Shown here piece after piece: positions 63,585-64,000 of a stretch of DNA of 64,000 nt. The position numbers were made by a program, and so were the translations under genes. Under the pieces are notes generated by a model. That model saw only the letters and a list, made by a program, of their open reading frames with translations, ran no database searches and was not told the origin of the DNA. Every line of letters starts with the position of its first letter. The first letter of the stretch is position 1. This DNA comes from Pseudomonadota bacterium (GTDB lineage Bacteria; Desulfobacterota; Desulfobulbia; Desulfobulbales; Desulfocapsaceae), in contig JAHJLI010000123.1 in assembly GCA_018821785.1 (NCBI GenBank), positions 1 to 64,000 of the forward strand, written 5' to 3'.

Positions 63585-64000
63585 ATGACTTTGCACAGTT
63601 TTTTTCTCTGCCTTCTGCTGGCACTTTGCTGTTCCTTTGTTCAAACCCGCCAGGCTCTTGCCGACCAGACATCCCTAGGCAATCCCGTTGAAATCGGCCT
63701 TGTACGTTGGCAGCGCGATTTCCCGGCGGCGCTCACCGAGGCAGACCGTACAGGCAAACCGGTCTTCCTCCTTTTTCAGGAGGTACCCGGCTGCATCGGT
63801 TGCCAGACCTTCGGACGAGAAGTGCTTTCTCATCCCCTTCTGGTTGAGGCCATCGAGGATTATTTTATTCCGGTCCTGGTATACAACAACCGCAGCAGCG
63901 GGATGGATGCGGAACTTCTTGCCCGCTTTAATGAACCGGCCTGGAATTTTCAGGTCATCCGCTTTCTCGACCGGGAGGGCGAGGATATCATTCCTCGCCT
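63585..64000 (+). CDS. exported thioredoxin-like protein, C-terminus outside window
   Basis: The first 138 codons are visible. A signal peptide ends near residue 27 (RQALADQ). The thioredoxin-like fold then begins (GKPVFLLFQE), with VPGCIGC giving a Cys70-x2-Cys73 active site. The VPGC context resembles a family whose members often have selenocysteine in place of the first cysteine. It likely acts in periplasmic thiol or disulfide chemistry. The ATG at 63585 has GGAGGT 5 bases upstream. It is the next plus-strand gene after the giant protein, which is followed by a hairpin, so it may or may not belong to that operon. Confidence 0.7.
   Translation, partial: MTLHSFFLCLLLALCCSFVQTRQALADQTSLGNPVEIGLVRWQRDFPAALTEADRTGKPVFLLFQEVPGCIGCQTFGREVLSHPLLVEAIEDYFIPVLVYNNRSSGMDAELLARFNEPAWNFQVIRFLDREGEDIIPR

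Noticed and set aside
1-64000. tRNA, rRNA genes or CRISPR arrays
   Set aside because: No cloverleaf T-arm sequence in any intergenic gap, no ribosomal RNA text and no regularly spaced short repeats.

Overview
The window reads as chromosomal DNA of a Gram-negative, probably anaerobic or sulfur-cycling bacterium. The best guess is a Desulfobulbales-like member of the Desulfobacterota. This is inferred from the gene mix, not from a marker gene: an aldehyde:ferredoxin oxidoreductase with its own MoaD-like partner, a propionyl-CoA-carboxylase-type pair, a CoA-transferase/GNAT fusion, a heme-binding sensor kinase, two sigma-54 activators with matching -24/-12 promoters, and a TolC-dependent secretion system. 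No rRNA, tRNA or CRISPR array was seen.

Region 1 (1-12.6 kb) is metabolic and regulatory. It opens with a truncated substrate-binding protein overlapping a hybrid sensor kinase. An aldehyde:ferredoxin oxidoreductase plus MoaD-like pair follows, behind a near-consensus sigma-70 promoter with a large palindrome at its start site. Next come a receiver protein, an acyltransferase, a lipoprotein and a VF530-type protein. An AcoR-like sigma-54 activator then precedes a DJ-1/PfpI protein that has its own -24/-12 promoter and an upstream inverted repeat, and a proline peptidase closes the region.

Region 2 (12.6-15.3 kb) is a scarred accessory patch: a methyltransferase pseudogene fused out of frame to a truncated isoprenylcysteine-methyltransferase-like gene, a DinB-like gene, a probable IS66 transposase tail and a small exported protein.

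Region 3 (15.3-31.9 kb) carries a fused MsrA-MsrB repair enzyme behind an OmpR-type two-component system, with 11-bp spaced operator repeats between them. It continues with a histone-deacetylase-fold amidohydrolase, acyl-CoA carboxylase beta and alpha chains, a patatin, a Pif1/RecD-like helicase, a UPF0149/pRiA4b fusion, the CoA-transferase/GNAT fusion and an MFS exporter.

Region 4 (32-42.3 kb, all minus strand) is a sensory cluster. It holds a periplasmic heme-binding-type protein, two kinase/regulator pairs (one kinase with a CxxCH heme motif), a small membrane protein, a YeiH-type transporter with a sigma-54 promoter and an alpha/beta hydrolase. The NtrC-type regulator is the natural candidate to drive the transporter promoter.

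Region 5 (42.3-64 kb, all plus strand) is the most unusual. After about 1.7 kb of AT-rich non-coding DNA comes a complete type I secretion locus: HlyB-like ABC transporter, HlyD-like adaptor, HlyC-like lysine acyltransferase and TolC-like channel. Five small lipoproteins or exported proteins follow, then a 3103-residue candidate substrate. That substrate has a lipase-like N-terminus, a hydrophobic segment, about 15 cadherin-like repeats in an alternating two-domain pattern and a FrpC-like calcium module, but no RTX nonapeptides. A truncated thioredoxin-like gene ends the window. HlyC-type acylation paired with a non-RTX giant protein is the best candidate here for an undescribed system.
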